Shown here piece by piece: positions 51,203 to 60,023 of a stretch of 64,000 nt of DNA. Positions within the stretch are counted from its first letter, which is position 1; each line of letters starts with the position of its first letter. The translations under genes and the position numbers were made by a program. Under the pieces are notes generated by a model. It saw only the letters and a list, made by a program, of their open reading frames with translations, had not been told where the DNA came from and ran no database searches. Source of the DNA: Ornatilinea sp. (GTDB lineage Bacteria > Chloroflexota > Anaerolineae > Anaerolineales > Anaerolineaceae); NCBI GenBank assembly GCA_018433975.1, contig JAHDQE010000048.1, positions 22,302-86,301 of the forward strand, in the 5' to 3' direction.

Positions 51203-53521
51203 ATGGCTGGAGATCAATCGCGATTTCAAAAAATGATGAATCAAGGGCATTCGGCGGCCTGGGATCAATCCTGGGAAAAAGCAGCCGGGTTTTACCGCCT
51301 GGCATTGGAAGAATTCCCGGATCATCCAATGGCTCTGAACAGCCTCGGGCTGGCACTGTTTGAAATAGAAGAATACGAAGAAGCTTTGAGATTGTATCTT
51401 CTTGCCACCAAAGTTTCGCCCAAAGATCCGATCCCGCTGGAGAAAATTGCCAGAATATACGAACGGCAGGGAAAATTATCCAATGCAATCGCGAACTTCA
51501 TGCAGGCCGCAGAAATTCACCTGAAAACCCGTGATGTAGAAAAAGCCATTCAGAACTGGAATCAGGTTCTCAAATTGCAGCCTGAAAACCAGACCGCTCA
51601 CACCAAGCTGGCCATGGTGAACGAAAGGCTTGGGCGCCGTGTTGAAGCAGTGCAGGAATACATGGCCATTGCCAGTTTGCTTCAACACAAAGGGGAAAAA
51701 GAGAAATCCCTGCAAGTGATCGATTACGCATTGAAAATCATGCCGGACAGCGTGGATGCCCAACAATCCAGGATGTTGGTATCCACCAATCAGGAACTTC
51801 CCCTGCCGGAACGTCCGCAAGTGGATACCGGGCCGCTTTCAAAAGAACATGTCCTTAAGCTGGCCATGCCCAAAGTTGAACCCATCAAGGAAATGGATCC
51901 CATTGAAGAGGCCCGCCAGAAAGCTTTGGAGGTCCTGGCCGGATTGCTCTTCGATCAGGAGGACGGTCTGAATCTGGACTTGAATAACAACCGCCGCGGC
52001 CTGAACGCGCTGGCACGGGGGACCAGTGTATCTCCTCAAAATTCGGCAAACTACAGCAAGATTCTGCTTCACCTCGGGCAGGCTATTGAATCCCAGACTC
52101 AGGGGCAAAACGCACAGGCAGAAGAAGAATTGGGGCGGGCTGTCGAGGCCGGCCTGGATAACCCCGCCGCCAACTTTGATTTGGGCCTGTTAAAAACAGA
52201 CCTGGACAAAAATAACGCCCTGAGCTATTTACAGAAATCCGTTAAGAATCCCGAATTTGCGCTGGCTTCCTATTTGTTAATTGGACAAATTTATGAACAG
52301 GAACAGCATCTCGGTGAGGCCGCTTCTGCATACCTGCGCGCGCTCAGCCTGGCCGACGCACAGACCGTGCCGTCACACCAGGCAGACAGCATCCGCCAGG
52401 TCTATGAACCCCTCATAGAGTTCCAGAGCCACCAGAATCACGGAGAAGATCTTGAAAAAATTTGCAGGAATGTCTCCTCTCAATTGCTCCGGAAAGATTG
52501 GCGCAGCTACTTAAAGGTTGCCCGGCAGCAGCTTCCCCAGCAGGAAGAAAATGGTCTTCCGCTGCCGTTGGCGGAGATGTTCCTTGAGACGCAGGGCGGA
52601 AAAGTAGTGGAATCTCTGGCGCATATCCGAAAGCTGACCAAGGAGCATAAGTTCCGTTCCGCAATGGAAGAAGCTTACCGTACCCTGCAGGAAGCACCCA
52701 CCTATCTGCCTCTGCACGTCCAAATCGGCGATATCCTGTTTCGCGAAGGACATACCCAGGCAGCCATCGATAAATACATTTTAATTGCCCGGTTGTACAG
52801 CCTGCGGGGAGAAGCCAGCCAGGCCATTCAATTATTGATGAATTTAGCAAAAGCAATGCCGATGGATGTTTCCATCCGTTCCCGCCTCATTGACCTCCTG
52901 AAAGACCAGGGAAGAAGTGAAGAGGCTATCGAACAATATATTGAACTGGCAAACATTCATTATCATCAGGCCGAATTGGATCTGGCCCGCAAGAATTACG
53001 TAAACGCGCTGCAATTCGCGCAATCTACTCCGTCCCAGCGCGAAACCATCGTCCGGATACTTTACAAGATCGCAGATATTGACCAGCAGCAGCTCGATTG
53101 GCGGGAAGCGATCAAAATTTACGAACAGATCTGCAAACTTGTTCCGGAAGACCCGCAGACTCGGGCACAGCTGACCAGCTTGAAAATCCGCCTCGGCAAG
53201 GAAAAAGAAGCCTTGCAGGACATTGACGAATATATTTCTTTGCTCATCGGAAAGTCCAAACGCCGCATCGCCATTGATTTCATGGGGGAGTTAATTACCG
53301 AATACCCCAACATTGCCGAGCTCCGCAACCGGTTGGCCGAATTGTATATCCAGGATGGTCAAATTTTAGAGGCCGTTGACCAGCTCGACGCCATAGCAGA
53401 CGAGTTATTGAATGCAAATAACCGCTTTGGAGCAATTTCTGTCCTGCAAAAGATCATTTCATTGGATCCACCCAATGTCGCCTCATTCCGGGAGGCTTTG
53501 AACCAATTAAGAGGGAAATAA
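51203..53521 (+). CDS. Large TPR-repeat protein
   Basis: 772 residues, mostly alpha-helical. TPR units are clear at the N terminus ('MALNSLGLALFEIEEYEEALRLYLLATKVSP', 'ARIYERQGKLSNAIANFMQAAEIHLK') and in the C-terminal half ('LIDLLKDQGRSEEAIEQYIELANIHYHQAELDLARKNYVNALQFA'). No signal peptide or catalytic domain, so a cytosolic scaffold. It starts 22 bp after polA and may belong to the same unit as the Roadblock protein. Confidence 0.82.
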   Translation: MAGDQSRFQKMMNQGHSAAWDQSWEKAAGFYRLALEEFPDHPMALNSLGLALFEIEEYEEALRLYLLATKVSPKDPIPLEKIARIYERQGKLSNAIANFMQAAEIHLKTRDVEKAIQNWNQVLKLQPENQTAHTKLAMVNERLGRRVEAVQEYMAIASLLQHKGEKEKSLQVIDYALKIMPDSVDAQQSRMLVSTNQELPLPERPQVDTGPLSKEHVLKLAMPKVEPIKEMDPIEEARQKALEVLAGLLFDQEDGLNLDLNNNRRGLNALARGTSVSPQNSANYSKILLHLGQAIESQTQGQNAQAEEELGRAVEAGLDNPAANFDLGLLKTDLDKNNALSYLQKSVKNPEFALASYLLIGQIYEQEQHLGEAASAYLRALSLADAQTVPSHQADSIRQVYEPLIEFQSHQNHGEDLEKICRNVSSQLLRKDWRSYLKVARQQLPQQEENGLPLPLAEMFLETQGGKVVESLAHIRKLTKEHKFRSAMEEAYRTLQEAPTYLPLHVQIGDILFREGHTQAAIDKYILIARLYSLRGEASQAIQLLMNLAKAMPMDVSIRSRLIDLLKDQGRSEEAIEQYIELANIHYHQAELDLARKNYVNALQFAQSTPSQRETIVRILYKIADIDQQQLDWREAIKIYEQICKLVPEDPQTRAQLTSLKIRLGKEKEALQDIDEYISLLIGKSKRRIAIDFMGELITEYPNIAELRNRLAELYIQDGQILEAVDQLDAIADELLNANNRFGAISVLQKIISLDPPNVASFREALNQLRGK

Positions 53522-53586
53522 TCGTCCCCGCACTGGTTCAACAATTCAATGTTACAGCACTTTGATTCACCTATAAGGGGTTATCG

Positions 53587-54531
53587 TTGAAAGTCTTATC
53601 CGATCAAAACCTGCGCAGCCGGTTAATAGGGTGCGCAGTGGGTTCAGTTGTTGGGGACGCGCTCGGTATGCCCTTGGAATTCGGAGAGCCGCGCCCACTC
53701 AATCGTCTGATCACCGAAATGCTGCCGGGACGGTTACCGGCCGGACGGTTCACGGACGACACCGAAATGTCCATTGCCGTCGCAGAGAGCCTGCTCGCCG
53801 CACACCCCCTGGATGGGGACGATCTGGCAAAACGCTTCGTACAGTGGCATAAATCCATGCCCCCCGATGAGGGGCTTCAAACCTCCCGTGTGCTGAGCTG
53901 GCTGGAGAAAGGTGAAAGCTGGCAGACTGTTTCAGAGCGCATCGAGCGGGAAATGCCGGATAGCGCAGGCAACGGTTCTATCATGCGCTGCTGGCCCATC
54001 GCAGTACTGTGGTGGAACAACCGCTCACAGCGTATTGCCGACAGCACCCTCCAAAGCCGGATCACACACCCCCACCCGGATTGTATTGCCGCTTGCAAGT
54101 GGCTCAATCTGATGATTGTTGACCTTGCCAAAGGGGCCTCGCCTCTCCAGGCATTCGATGCCAGCCTTCAATCCATTGTGATTCCCGAAGATTTTCGAAA
54201 AATGTTGAACGCTGCCCCACAGCGGAGCCGGCAGGAATTAAAAAACACCGGATGGGTGCGCCACACAGCAGAAAGCGCGATTTGGGCACTCCTCAACACA
54301 TCCTCCTTTGAAGATGCCGTGGTCCAGGCCGTGAACCTGGGCGGGGATGCGGATACCGTAGGTGCGGTAGTGGGTGCTCTGGCAGGTGCGGCTTATGGCA
54401 TTGAAACCATTCCCCAACGCTGGCGCAGTGCCCTTCAGGGAGAATGGCCGCTGAACTCGGGAAATGTATGGCGCGAAGCGGATTTCGTCGGGCTAGCAGA
54501 CCGGTTGATGACCCTCGCTCAATCTGCATAA
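53587..54531 (+). CDS. ADP-ribosylglycohydrolase (DraG family)
   Basis: 314 residues. The family removes ADP-ribose from proteins or other acceptors using two Mg ions. 'GSVVGDALGMPLEF', 'RFTDDTEMSIAVAESLL' (metal ligands T-D-D) and 'NLGGDADTVGAVVGALAGAAYG' (second metal site) are all intact. TTG start with AAGGGG 6 nt upstream. The target is unknown; no DraT-like transferase is adjacent. Confidence 0.92.
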   Translation: MKVLSDQNLRSRLIGCAVGSVVGDALGMPLEFGEPRPLNRLITEMLPGRLPAGRFTDDTEMSIAVAESLLAAHPLDGDDLAKRFVQWHKSMPPDEGLQTSRVLSWLEKGESWQTVSERIEREMPDSAGNGSIMRCWPIAVLWWNNRSQRIADSTLQSRITHPHPDCIAACKWLNLMIVDLAKGASPLQAFDASLQSIVIPEDFRKMLNAAPQRSRQELKNTGWVRHTAESAIWALLNTSSFEDAVVQAVNLGGDADTVGAVVGALAGAAYGIETIPQRWRSALQGEWPLNSGNVWREADFVGLADRLMTLAQSA

Positions 54532-54594
54532 TATCGCTCTCCGTCACATTTCATATTCGAACGCTTACCATGAAAACTTCGCATCATCCGATGT

Positions 54595-54600
54595 TATAAT
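54595..54600 (+). promoter_or_regulatory. Putative -10 of the sigma factor operon
   Basis: TATAAT 6 nt before the sigma factor ATG, the same spacing as at ruvB. The transcript would be leaderless. Confidence 0.5.
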
Positions 54601-54606
54601 CCCATT

Positions 54607-55218
54607 ATGGACGAGATCAGTCTTGCGCACGCAGCACAAAATGGCGATCTGGATGCCTTCAACCGCCTGGTGTTGGTCCACCAGGGGCTTGCTTACAATG
54701 TCGCCTATCGCATTCTTGGCGACCCGCACGCCGCGGATGATGCTACCCAGGATGCGTTCATTGCCGCATACAAAAATCTCAAAAGGTATCGCGGAGGGTC
54801 TTTCCGGGCCTGGTTGATGCGAATCGTCACCAATAAATGCTACGACGAACTCCGCAGGCAGAAACGCCGCCCCCAGACACCTCTCGAACCGGTTAATCCG
54901 GACACCAATGAAGAAATCGAATCGCCTGAATGGATTCAGGACGACTCCCCTTCACCCGAAGATCAAACGGAAACCATGGCCCTTGAAGAGGCTATCCAGG
55001 ACTGCATCCAGCAGCTTCCGGATGACTTTCGCGTCGTTGTAGTCATGGTTGATGTCCAGGACTTGGACTATGATGAGGCCTCCCAGGCGATTGGGAAACC
55101 TCTTGGAACCATCAAGAGCCGGTTATACCGCGCTCGCACCCGCCTCAAGGACTGCCTTCAGGGATACCGGGAACTTTTGCCCGCTATGTTCCGTCTTGAT
55201 AACGAGGAACTATCATGA
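54607..55218 (+). CDS. ECF-type RNA polymerase sigma factor
   Basis: 203 residues. Region 2 ('FNRLVLVHQGLAYNVAYRILGDPHAADDATQDAFIAAYKNLKRYRGGSFRAWLMRIVTNKCYDELRRQKR') and region 4 ('LPDDFRVVVVMVDVQDLDYDEASQAIGKPLGTIKSRLYRARTRLKD') are joined by an acidic linker, the SigW/SigE layout. No ribosome site is visible; a TATAAT lies 6 nt upstream. Its stop overlaps the anti-sigma gene by 4 nt. Confidence 0.94.
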   Translation: MDEISLAHAAQNGDLDAFNRLVLVHQGLAYNVAYRILGDPHAADDATQDAFIAAYKNLKRYRGGSFRAWLMRIVTNKCYDELRRQKRRPQTPLEPVNPDTNEEIESPEWIQDDSPSPEDQTETMALEEAIQDCIQQLPDDFRVVVVMVDVQDLDYDEASQAIGKPLGTIKSRLYRARTRLKDCLQGYRELLPAMFRLDNEELS

Positions 55219-56177
55219 AACCGCAAGAGTGGCAGGTACTTTCCACATATATTGATAATCAGCTTTCCCCCGAAGAAAAAGCTGCTGTGGAAAAGCGCCT
55301 CTCAACGGACCCGGAAATTCAGAAAGCCCTTGAGGAGTTGCTGCAAACCAGAGCCCTCTTACGCAGAATGCCGCAGCGCCCTGTTCCACACAATTTCACG
55401 CTCACGCCCGAGATGGTTTCATCCGGACCATCCGTTGCGGGACGGCTGTTTCCGGTTTTCAGCTTCTCTTCTGCGTTGGCAAGTGTGCTGCTGGTCATCA
55501 GCATTGTATTTCAATGGGGCCTGGGAACTTCTTCGCAGGCAATGCAGGCCAAACTGGAATCTGCGGATATGGCCTCAGCTTATGAGGTAACTACCGAAGA
55601 GGTAAATGCCGAATCGATGACCGCCGGAGAAGAGCCTACCCCGCCCATTATCCTGTGGGGAGAGCAGGATAGCTTTGGAGCAGTCGCCACCGGAAAAGGC
55701 GGTAGTGGAGGTGGAAGCGAGCCTGCGCCTCTGGCAATGGAAGAAGCTCCGGAAACACTTATGGCTCCCATGATGGAAGAGGAATCAGCAGCAGGTGCAG
55801 GCTTGCCGGAAGACCGGTCCACTGCTCCCGCGCTGGAAATGCCGCAGGCAGAAAATGCTGTCCCGGAAGACTCCATGATGGAAGAAGCCGCGCCGCAAAC
55901 CGAATCCCTCCCGGCCGATGAGAACGCGGCCCAAATGAGGGAAGTCCCGCCCCAGGAAAGCAGTCCGGAAGCACTGGATGGTGGAGGCCCAATCCTGGGC
56001 ATTCCCTCCGAAGAAGAAGGACAAATGCTGGTTCCGGAAGAGAGCTACAGTAGTGCGGTTCAGCCCGAGCCTCAGAAAGCACCCCGGCAGATACCCGTCC
56101 TGCAAATTATTCTGGGAACTCTGGCCCTCGCCAGTGGAATAACCGCCCTGCTCATTCATCGCAAAAATCTGTCATGA
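55215..56177 (+). CDS. Putative membrane anti-sigma factor
   Basis: 320 residues. The N-terminal 'LSTYIDNQLSPEEKAAVEKRLSTDPEIQKALEELLQTRALLRRMP' resembles the helical anti-sigma domain, but the zinc ligands His-x3-Cys-x2-Cys are missing. A membrane helix (about 78-96) follows, then a long acidic Pro/Glu/Met-rich outer region and a second hydrophobic segment near the C terminus. ATGA overlap with the sigma gene supports the anti-sigma role. The signal that releases it is unknown. Confidence 0.78.
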   Translation: MKPQEWQVLSTYIDNQLSPEEKAAVEKRLSTDPEIQKALEELLQTRALLRRMPQRPVPHNFTLTPEMVSSGPSVAGRLFPVFSFSSALASVLLVISIVFQWGLGTSSQAMQAKLESADMASAYEVTTEEVNAESMTAGEEPTPPIILWGEQDSFGAVATGKGGSGGGSEPAPLAMEEAPETLMAPMMEEESAAGAGLPEDRSTAPALEMPQAENAVPEDSMMEEAAPQTESLPADENAAQMREVPPQESSPEALDGGGPILGIPSEEEGQMLVPEESYSSAVQPEPQKAPRQIPVLQIILGTLALASGITALLIHRKNLS

Positions 56178-56668
56178 CCCACACCCACCGCTCCATTCAT
56201 TTCTGCCCGCACTGCGGGACCCCTGTTCAATCCCAATTGCGACATGGAGAATACCGCCCCACCTGCCCTTCCTGTGGATGGATCTATTTCCCCGACCCCA
56301 AGGTTGCCGCAGCCGTGCTGGTCAGGAAAGATGGGCAGGTTCTGTTAACCCAACGCTCCTATGAACCGGATCAGGGTAAATGGGCCCTGCCCGCCGGGTT
56401 TATGAACGCTTTTGAAGACCCCGAAAAAGCGGCTTGCCGGGAATGTCTCGAAGAGACCGGGTTAGAAGTTGCTGTCACCGGCCTTCTCACGGTCGTATCC
56501 GGACGCGAACATCCCGAAGGGGCCGATATGGTGCTGGTATATGAAGGGCAGGTTACCGGCGGAACCCTCAAGGCGGGAGACGACGCGGCAGACGCCAGGT
56601 TCTTCAACCTCGAAAAACTCCCTCCGCTGGCATTCCGGGCGACCCGTATCGTGTTGGGCAAAGAATAA
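56174..56668 (+). CDS. Nudix hydrolase with N-terminal zinc ribbon
   Basis: 164 residues. Zinc ribbon C11-P-H-C14 ... C31-P-S-C34 as in NADH pyrophosphatase NudC, then a complete Nudix box G-x5-E-x7-RE-x2-EE-x-G ('GFMNAFEDPEKAAC...EETGL'). Probably hydrolyses a nucleoside diphosphate-linked compound. The ATG overlaps the anti-sigma stop by 4 nt, so all three are translated together and it may be part of the sigma regulon. Confidence 0.9.
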   Translation: MTHTHRSIHFCPHCGTPVQSQLRHGEYRPTCPSCGWIYFPDPKVAAAVLVRKDGQVLLTQRSYEPDQGKWALPAGFMNAFEDPEKAACRECLEETGLEVAVTGLLTVVSGREHPEGADMVLVYEGQVTGGTLKAGDDAADARFFNLEKLPPLAFRATRIVLGKE

Positions 56669-56832
56669 TCCCTCTCTGCAAACTGATCCTGAAAACACCC
56701 GGAACCTCTTCTGAGAAGAAGCTGGCATCTGCTTTTTCATTAAAATTGTCTGGAATGGCCATTTTTTCTGATAAAATAAAATTAGTTTGGACTTTTGTTC
56801 TGATAATACCCTGAAAGATCAGGAAGAAATAC

Positions 56833-59259
56833 GTGGCAAAAACGAATTCAAGCTCGCGATCTAAATCTACCGGAAGCACAAAAAAACCTGCGTCAACCCG
56901 CCGGACAATGGCGCGTCCCGCAAAAAAGACCACACGCACATCCGCTCGGACGACACGCACCCGCTCTAAAACCACAAAAAGCAAGCAGATACCGTCCTTT
57001 TCATTGGGCCAGGTCTCTCCGGAACGCAAGCTGGACATTATCGGCGTGTTTCTGGCGCTGATCGGGTTGTTAACCTTCCTGAGTCTCATCTCGGCAGAGC
57101 GCAGCCAACTGACCGGTTGGTGGGTTAACGCGCTGCGCTGGGCCGTGGGCTGGGGAACCTATGCGCTGCCTTTAGTGCTGATCGCGGCCGGCCTCTGGCT
57201 GGTTTTCCGCAACATCGATCAACTGCCCCGCCTCTCCCCGGAACGCATTACCGGCATTTTCCTGCTCCTCGGGAATATTCTCACCTGGCTGCACCTCGCA
57301 GCCGGAGGTGGATGGGATCTGGCACTGGCCGGACAGGGTGGAGGCCACATCGGCGGCATGTTTGAACGCGCGCTGGTATTGGGGATTGGAAAACTGGGCA
57401 CGGTCATCGCCCTTCTGGGCTGGCTCCTGATCGCAGCCGCACTGACCCTCGATAAATCTATTCCCGAGCTGATTCGGCACTTAAAACCCCTCCTGAGCAC
57501 CATCCAGAACCTCTTCGAGAAAAAACGTCAGCAGCAAGAACAGGAGCCGGACGAAGCCTTCGGCAAAATGCCGCATCCGGTTGAGCAGATAACCCCTGAG
57601 GAACATGCCCCCCTTCAGGAAGTGAGTGTGCATCCCGCGCAGGAAGAAACACAAAAAGAACCCGCTGCCGCTGCTTCAAAAACAAAAAATGAAACGGCTC
57701 AGACCAGGCGTTCTGATTCCGCTTCTGAAACCCAACCCCATATCCCGCATACGACCATTACCGCATCGGCAAAGAACTGGAAACTGCCCGCGGTTGGAGA
57801 TATCCTCGACCCGGCCACTCCGGTCATGATTCAGGAAAACGTGGACCATGACCGCGCCAGGCTGATTGAAGATACCCTGGCTTCCTTTGGGGCCCCCGGA
57901 CATGTGGTTTCCATTCAGCGCGGGCCGACCATCACCCAATACGGCATCGAACCGGATTACATCGAGTCCCGTAACGGCCGTACCCGTGTGCGGGTCAGCA
58001 AAATCGCCAACCTGGCCGATGACCTCGCGCTGGCGCTGGCCGCCACCCGAATCCGCATCCAGGCCCCCGTGCCGGGGCACAGCTATCTGGGCATCGAGGT
58101 CCCCAACGCCGAAATCAGTCAGGTCTCGCTGCTGGAAGTCATCGAAAGCAAATCTTTCAAGAAACTGCGCTCCCCGCTGCGCTTATCCCTCGGGAAAGAT
58201 GTGGCCGGTAAACCCGTGGCGGTTGACCTGGCAAACATGCCCCACCTGCTCATCGCCGGTACTACCGGTTCCGGTAAGTCGGTGTGCATCAACTCGGTCC
58301 TGTGTTCTTTTCTGATGAACAACTCCCCCGCGGACCTGCGGCTGGTGCTGGTGGACCCCAAACGGGTGGAGCTGACCGGATACAACGGCATTCCCCACCT
58401 GTTAGCCCCCGTCATCGTGGAGACCGACCGCGTGATCGGCGCGCTGCAGTGGATGCTGCGCGAAATGGATGGCCGTTACCACAAGTTCGCCAAACTCGGC
58501 GTGCGCAACATCACCGAGTACAACCGGCGGCAGTCGCAGGAACATCTACCCTACATCGTGGTGGTGATCGATGAACTGGCGGACCTGATGATGCTCGCCC
58601 CGGATGAAACCGAACGGGCCATCACCCGGCTGGCCCAACTGGCACGCGCCACGGGTATCCACCTGATTTTGGCAACCCAGCGCCCCTCCGTGAATGTCGT
58701 CACCGGCCTGATCAAAGCCAACTTCCCGGCAAGGGTTGCCTTCGCCGTCGCCTCCGGGATCGACAGCCGGGTCATCCTCGACCAGCCCGGCGCGGAACGG
58801 CTGCTCGGTCGTGGAGATATGCTCTTCCAGGCCCCCGATGCCGCTGCTCCGGTCCGCTTGCAGGGTGTTTTCGTCTCCGAGGGTGAAATCCAGCGTCTGG
58901 TCGATTATTGGAAAATCGTCGCCGCGGAAGCTTTCCAGAACGTCATGTCTTCCGGAGCGGAAGGCCCCATTGATATGCCTCTGCCGCCGGGCGTACCGCT
59001 CACTCAGGCAGCGCTGTTTGAGGAGATGGAGCCGGAGGAAAAAGGCGACCCGCTGCTCGATGAAGCGATTGAACTGGTACGGCGCGAAGGCCGCGCTTCC
59101 ATCACCATGCTCCAGCGCCGCATGCGCATCGGCTACACCCGCGCTGCACGGATCATCGACCATCTGGAAGAGAAAGGCATCATCAGCCCGACCCTTCCGC
59201 ATACCCAGGTCAGAGAAGTCTTGGATTATGGGGACATGGCTCCGCCTGTTGAAGAGTAA
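56833..59259 (+). CDS. ftsK: DNA translocase FtsK/SpoIIIE
   Basis: 808 residues. A basic Lys/Arg/Thr-rich N terminus, four membrane helices (about 68-210), an acidic linker, then the motor: alpha domain 'VVSIQRGPTITQYGIEP', Walker A 'IAGTTGSGKSVCINS' (about 475), 'LVLVDPKRVELTGYNGIPHL', Walker B 'YIVVVIDELADLMML', 'ATQRPSVNVVTGLIKANFPARVAF'. The gamma winged helix is 'DPLLDEAIELVRREGRASITMLQRRMRIGYTRAARIID'. It pumps chromosomes through the division septum. GTG start with AGGAAG 6 nt upstream. Confidence 0.96.
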   Translation: MAKTNSSSRSKSTGSTKKPASTRRTMARPAKKTTRTSARTTRTRSKTTKSKQIPSFSLGQVSPERKLDIIGVFLALIGLLTFLSLISAERSQLTGWWVNALRWAVGWGTYALPLVLIAAGLWLVFRNIDQLPRLSPERITGIFLLLGNILTWLHLAAGGGWDLALAGQGGGHIGGMFERALVLGIGKLGTVIALLGWLLIAAALTLDKSIPELIRHLKPLLSTIQNLFEKKRQQQEQEPDEAFGKMPHPVEQITPEEHAPLQEVSVHPAQEETQKEPAAAASKTKNETAQTRRSDSASETQPHIPHTTITASAKNWKLPAVGDILDPATPVMIQENVDHDRARLIEDTLASFGAPGHVVSIQRGPTITQYGIEPDYIESRNGRTRVRVSKIANLADDLALALAATRIRIQAPVPGHSYLGIEVPNAEISQVSLLEVIESKSFKKLRSPLRLSLGKDVAGKPVAVDLANMPHLLIAGTTGSGKSVCINSVLCSFLMNNSPADLRLVLVDPKRVELTGYNGIPHLLAPVIVETDRVIGALQWMLREMDGRYHKFAKLGVRNITEYNRRQSQEHLPYIVVVIDELADLMMLAPDETERAITRLAQLARATGIHLILATQRPSVNVVTGLIKANFPARVAFAVASGIDSRVILDQPGAERLLGRGDMLFQAPDAAAPVRLQGVFVSEGEIQRLVDYWKIVAAEAFQNVMSSGAEGPIDMPLPPGVPLTQAALFEEMEPEEKGDPLLDEAIELVRREGRASITMLQRRMRIGYTRAARIIDHLEEKGIISPTLPHTQVREVLDYGDMAPPVEE

Positions 59260-59286
59260 ACCGGAAATTTTTGAGCACGTTTTGAT

Positions 59287-59322
59287 GAGGTTCTGGTTTA
59301 CAAAGCCGGGACCTCTTTTTTT
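59287..59322 (+). terminator. Terminator of ftsK
   Basis: GAGGTTCTGG/CCGGGACCTC (two G-U pairs) with a 9-nt loop and seven T. Confidence 0.8.
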
Positions 59323-59390
59323 GTAAAGTTAAAAAGAGGCTACAATTATTCTGTATCCGGAACATTGGACCGTTCGAGAAAGGCTAAAAA

Positions 59391-60005
59391 ATGGGAAACC
59401 TGAGTTCGATTGATGTATTCTTTTTAGTATGCGCAGTAATTGGGGGCACGCTGTTCTTGGTGCGGACCATTCTCTTCTTTGTGGGTGGAATTGGAGACAC
59501 CGACCTGGATGGAGATCCGGGCGGCATAGACCTGGATCTGGATGGGCATTTCGACGCCGATTTCCATGGCGATATGGAGCATGACCTCGCCAACACCGAT
59601 TCCAGTTTCCGCATCCTTTCCTTGCAGGGCATCACGGCTTTCTTTATGATGTTCGGGCTGGTCGGGCTGGCAGTTTCTACCGGAGTGAAAAACTCCTTCC
59701 TTTCCGTGCTTGGCGGGCTCGCCTCGGGGTTGATCGCGGTGTGGATCATCAGCAAAATCTACAGCGGCATGAAAAACCTTCAGGCCGATGGCACTTTGAA
59801 GTTCGAGAACGCGGCCGGAAAAGAAGGCACCGTTTATCTCAAGATTCCCAAAGGCGGGACCGGCCAGGTGCGGGTATCTGTTCAGGGGTCGTTACGCGTC
59901 CTGGATGCCACCTCGGCCGATGGACAGGAAATTCAGACCGGAGAAAATATCCGGGTTGAAAAAGTTATCAGCGGGAATATTCTCGTTGTAAGTAAAATCC
60001 AATAA
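59391..60005 (+). CDS. NfeD-like membrane protein
   Basis: 204 residues. An N-terminal helix, an unusual Asp/Gly-rich loop ('GDTDLDGDPGGIDLDLDGHFDADFHGD') that could bind Ca2+, two further helices, and a C-terminal OB-fold ('GKEGTVYLKIPKGGTGQVRVSV...GENIRVEKVISGNILVVSKI') typical of NfeD proteins. NfeD partners flotillins in membrane microdomains; the flotillin gene follows 18 bp later. Confidence 0.85.
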   Translation: MGNLSSIDVFFLVCAVIGGTLFLVRTILFFVGGIGDTDLDGDPGGIDLDLDGHFDADFHGDMEHDLANTDSSFRILSLQGITAFFMMFGLVGLAVSTGVKNSFLSVLGGLASGLIAVWIISKIYSGMKNLQADGTLKFENAAGKEGTVYLKIPKGGTGQVRVSVQGSLRVLDATSADGQEIQTGENIRVEKVISGNILVVSKIQ

Positions 60006-60023
60006 ACCAAATAGGAGGTTAAC

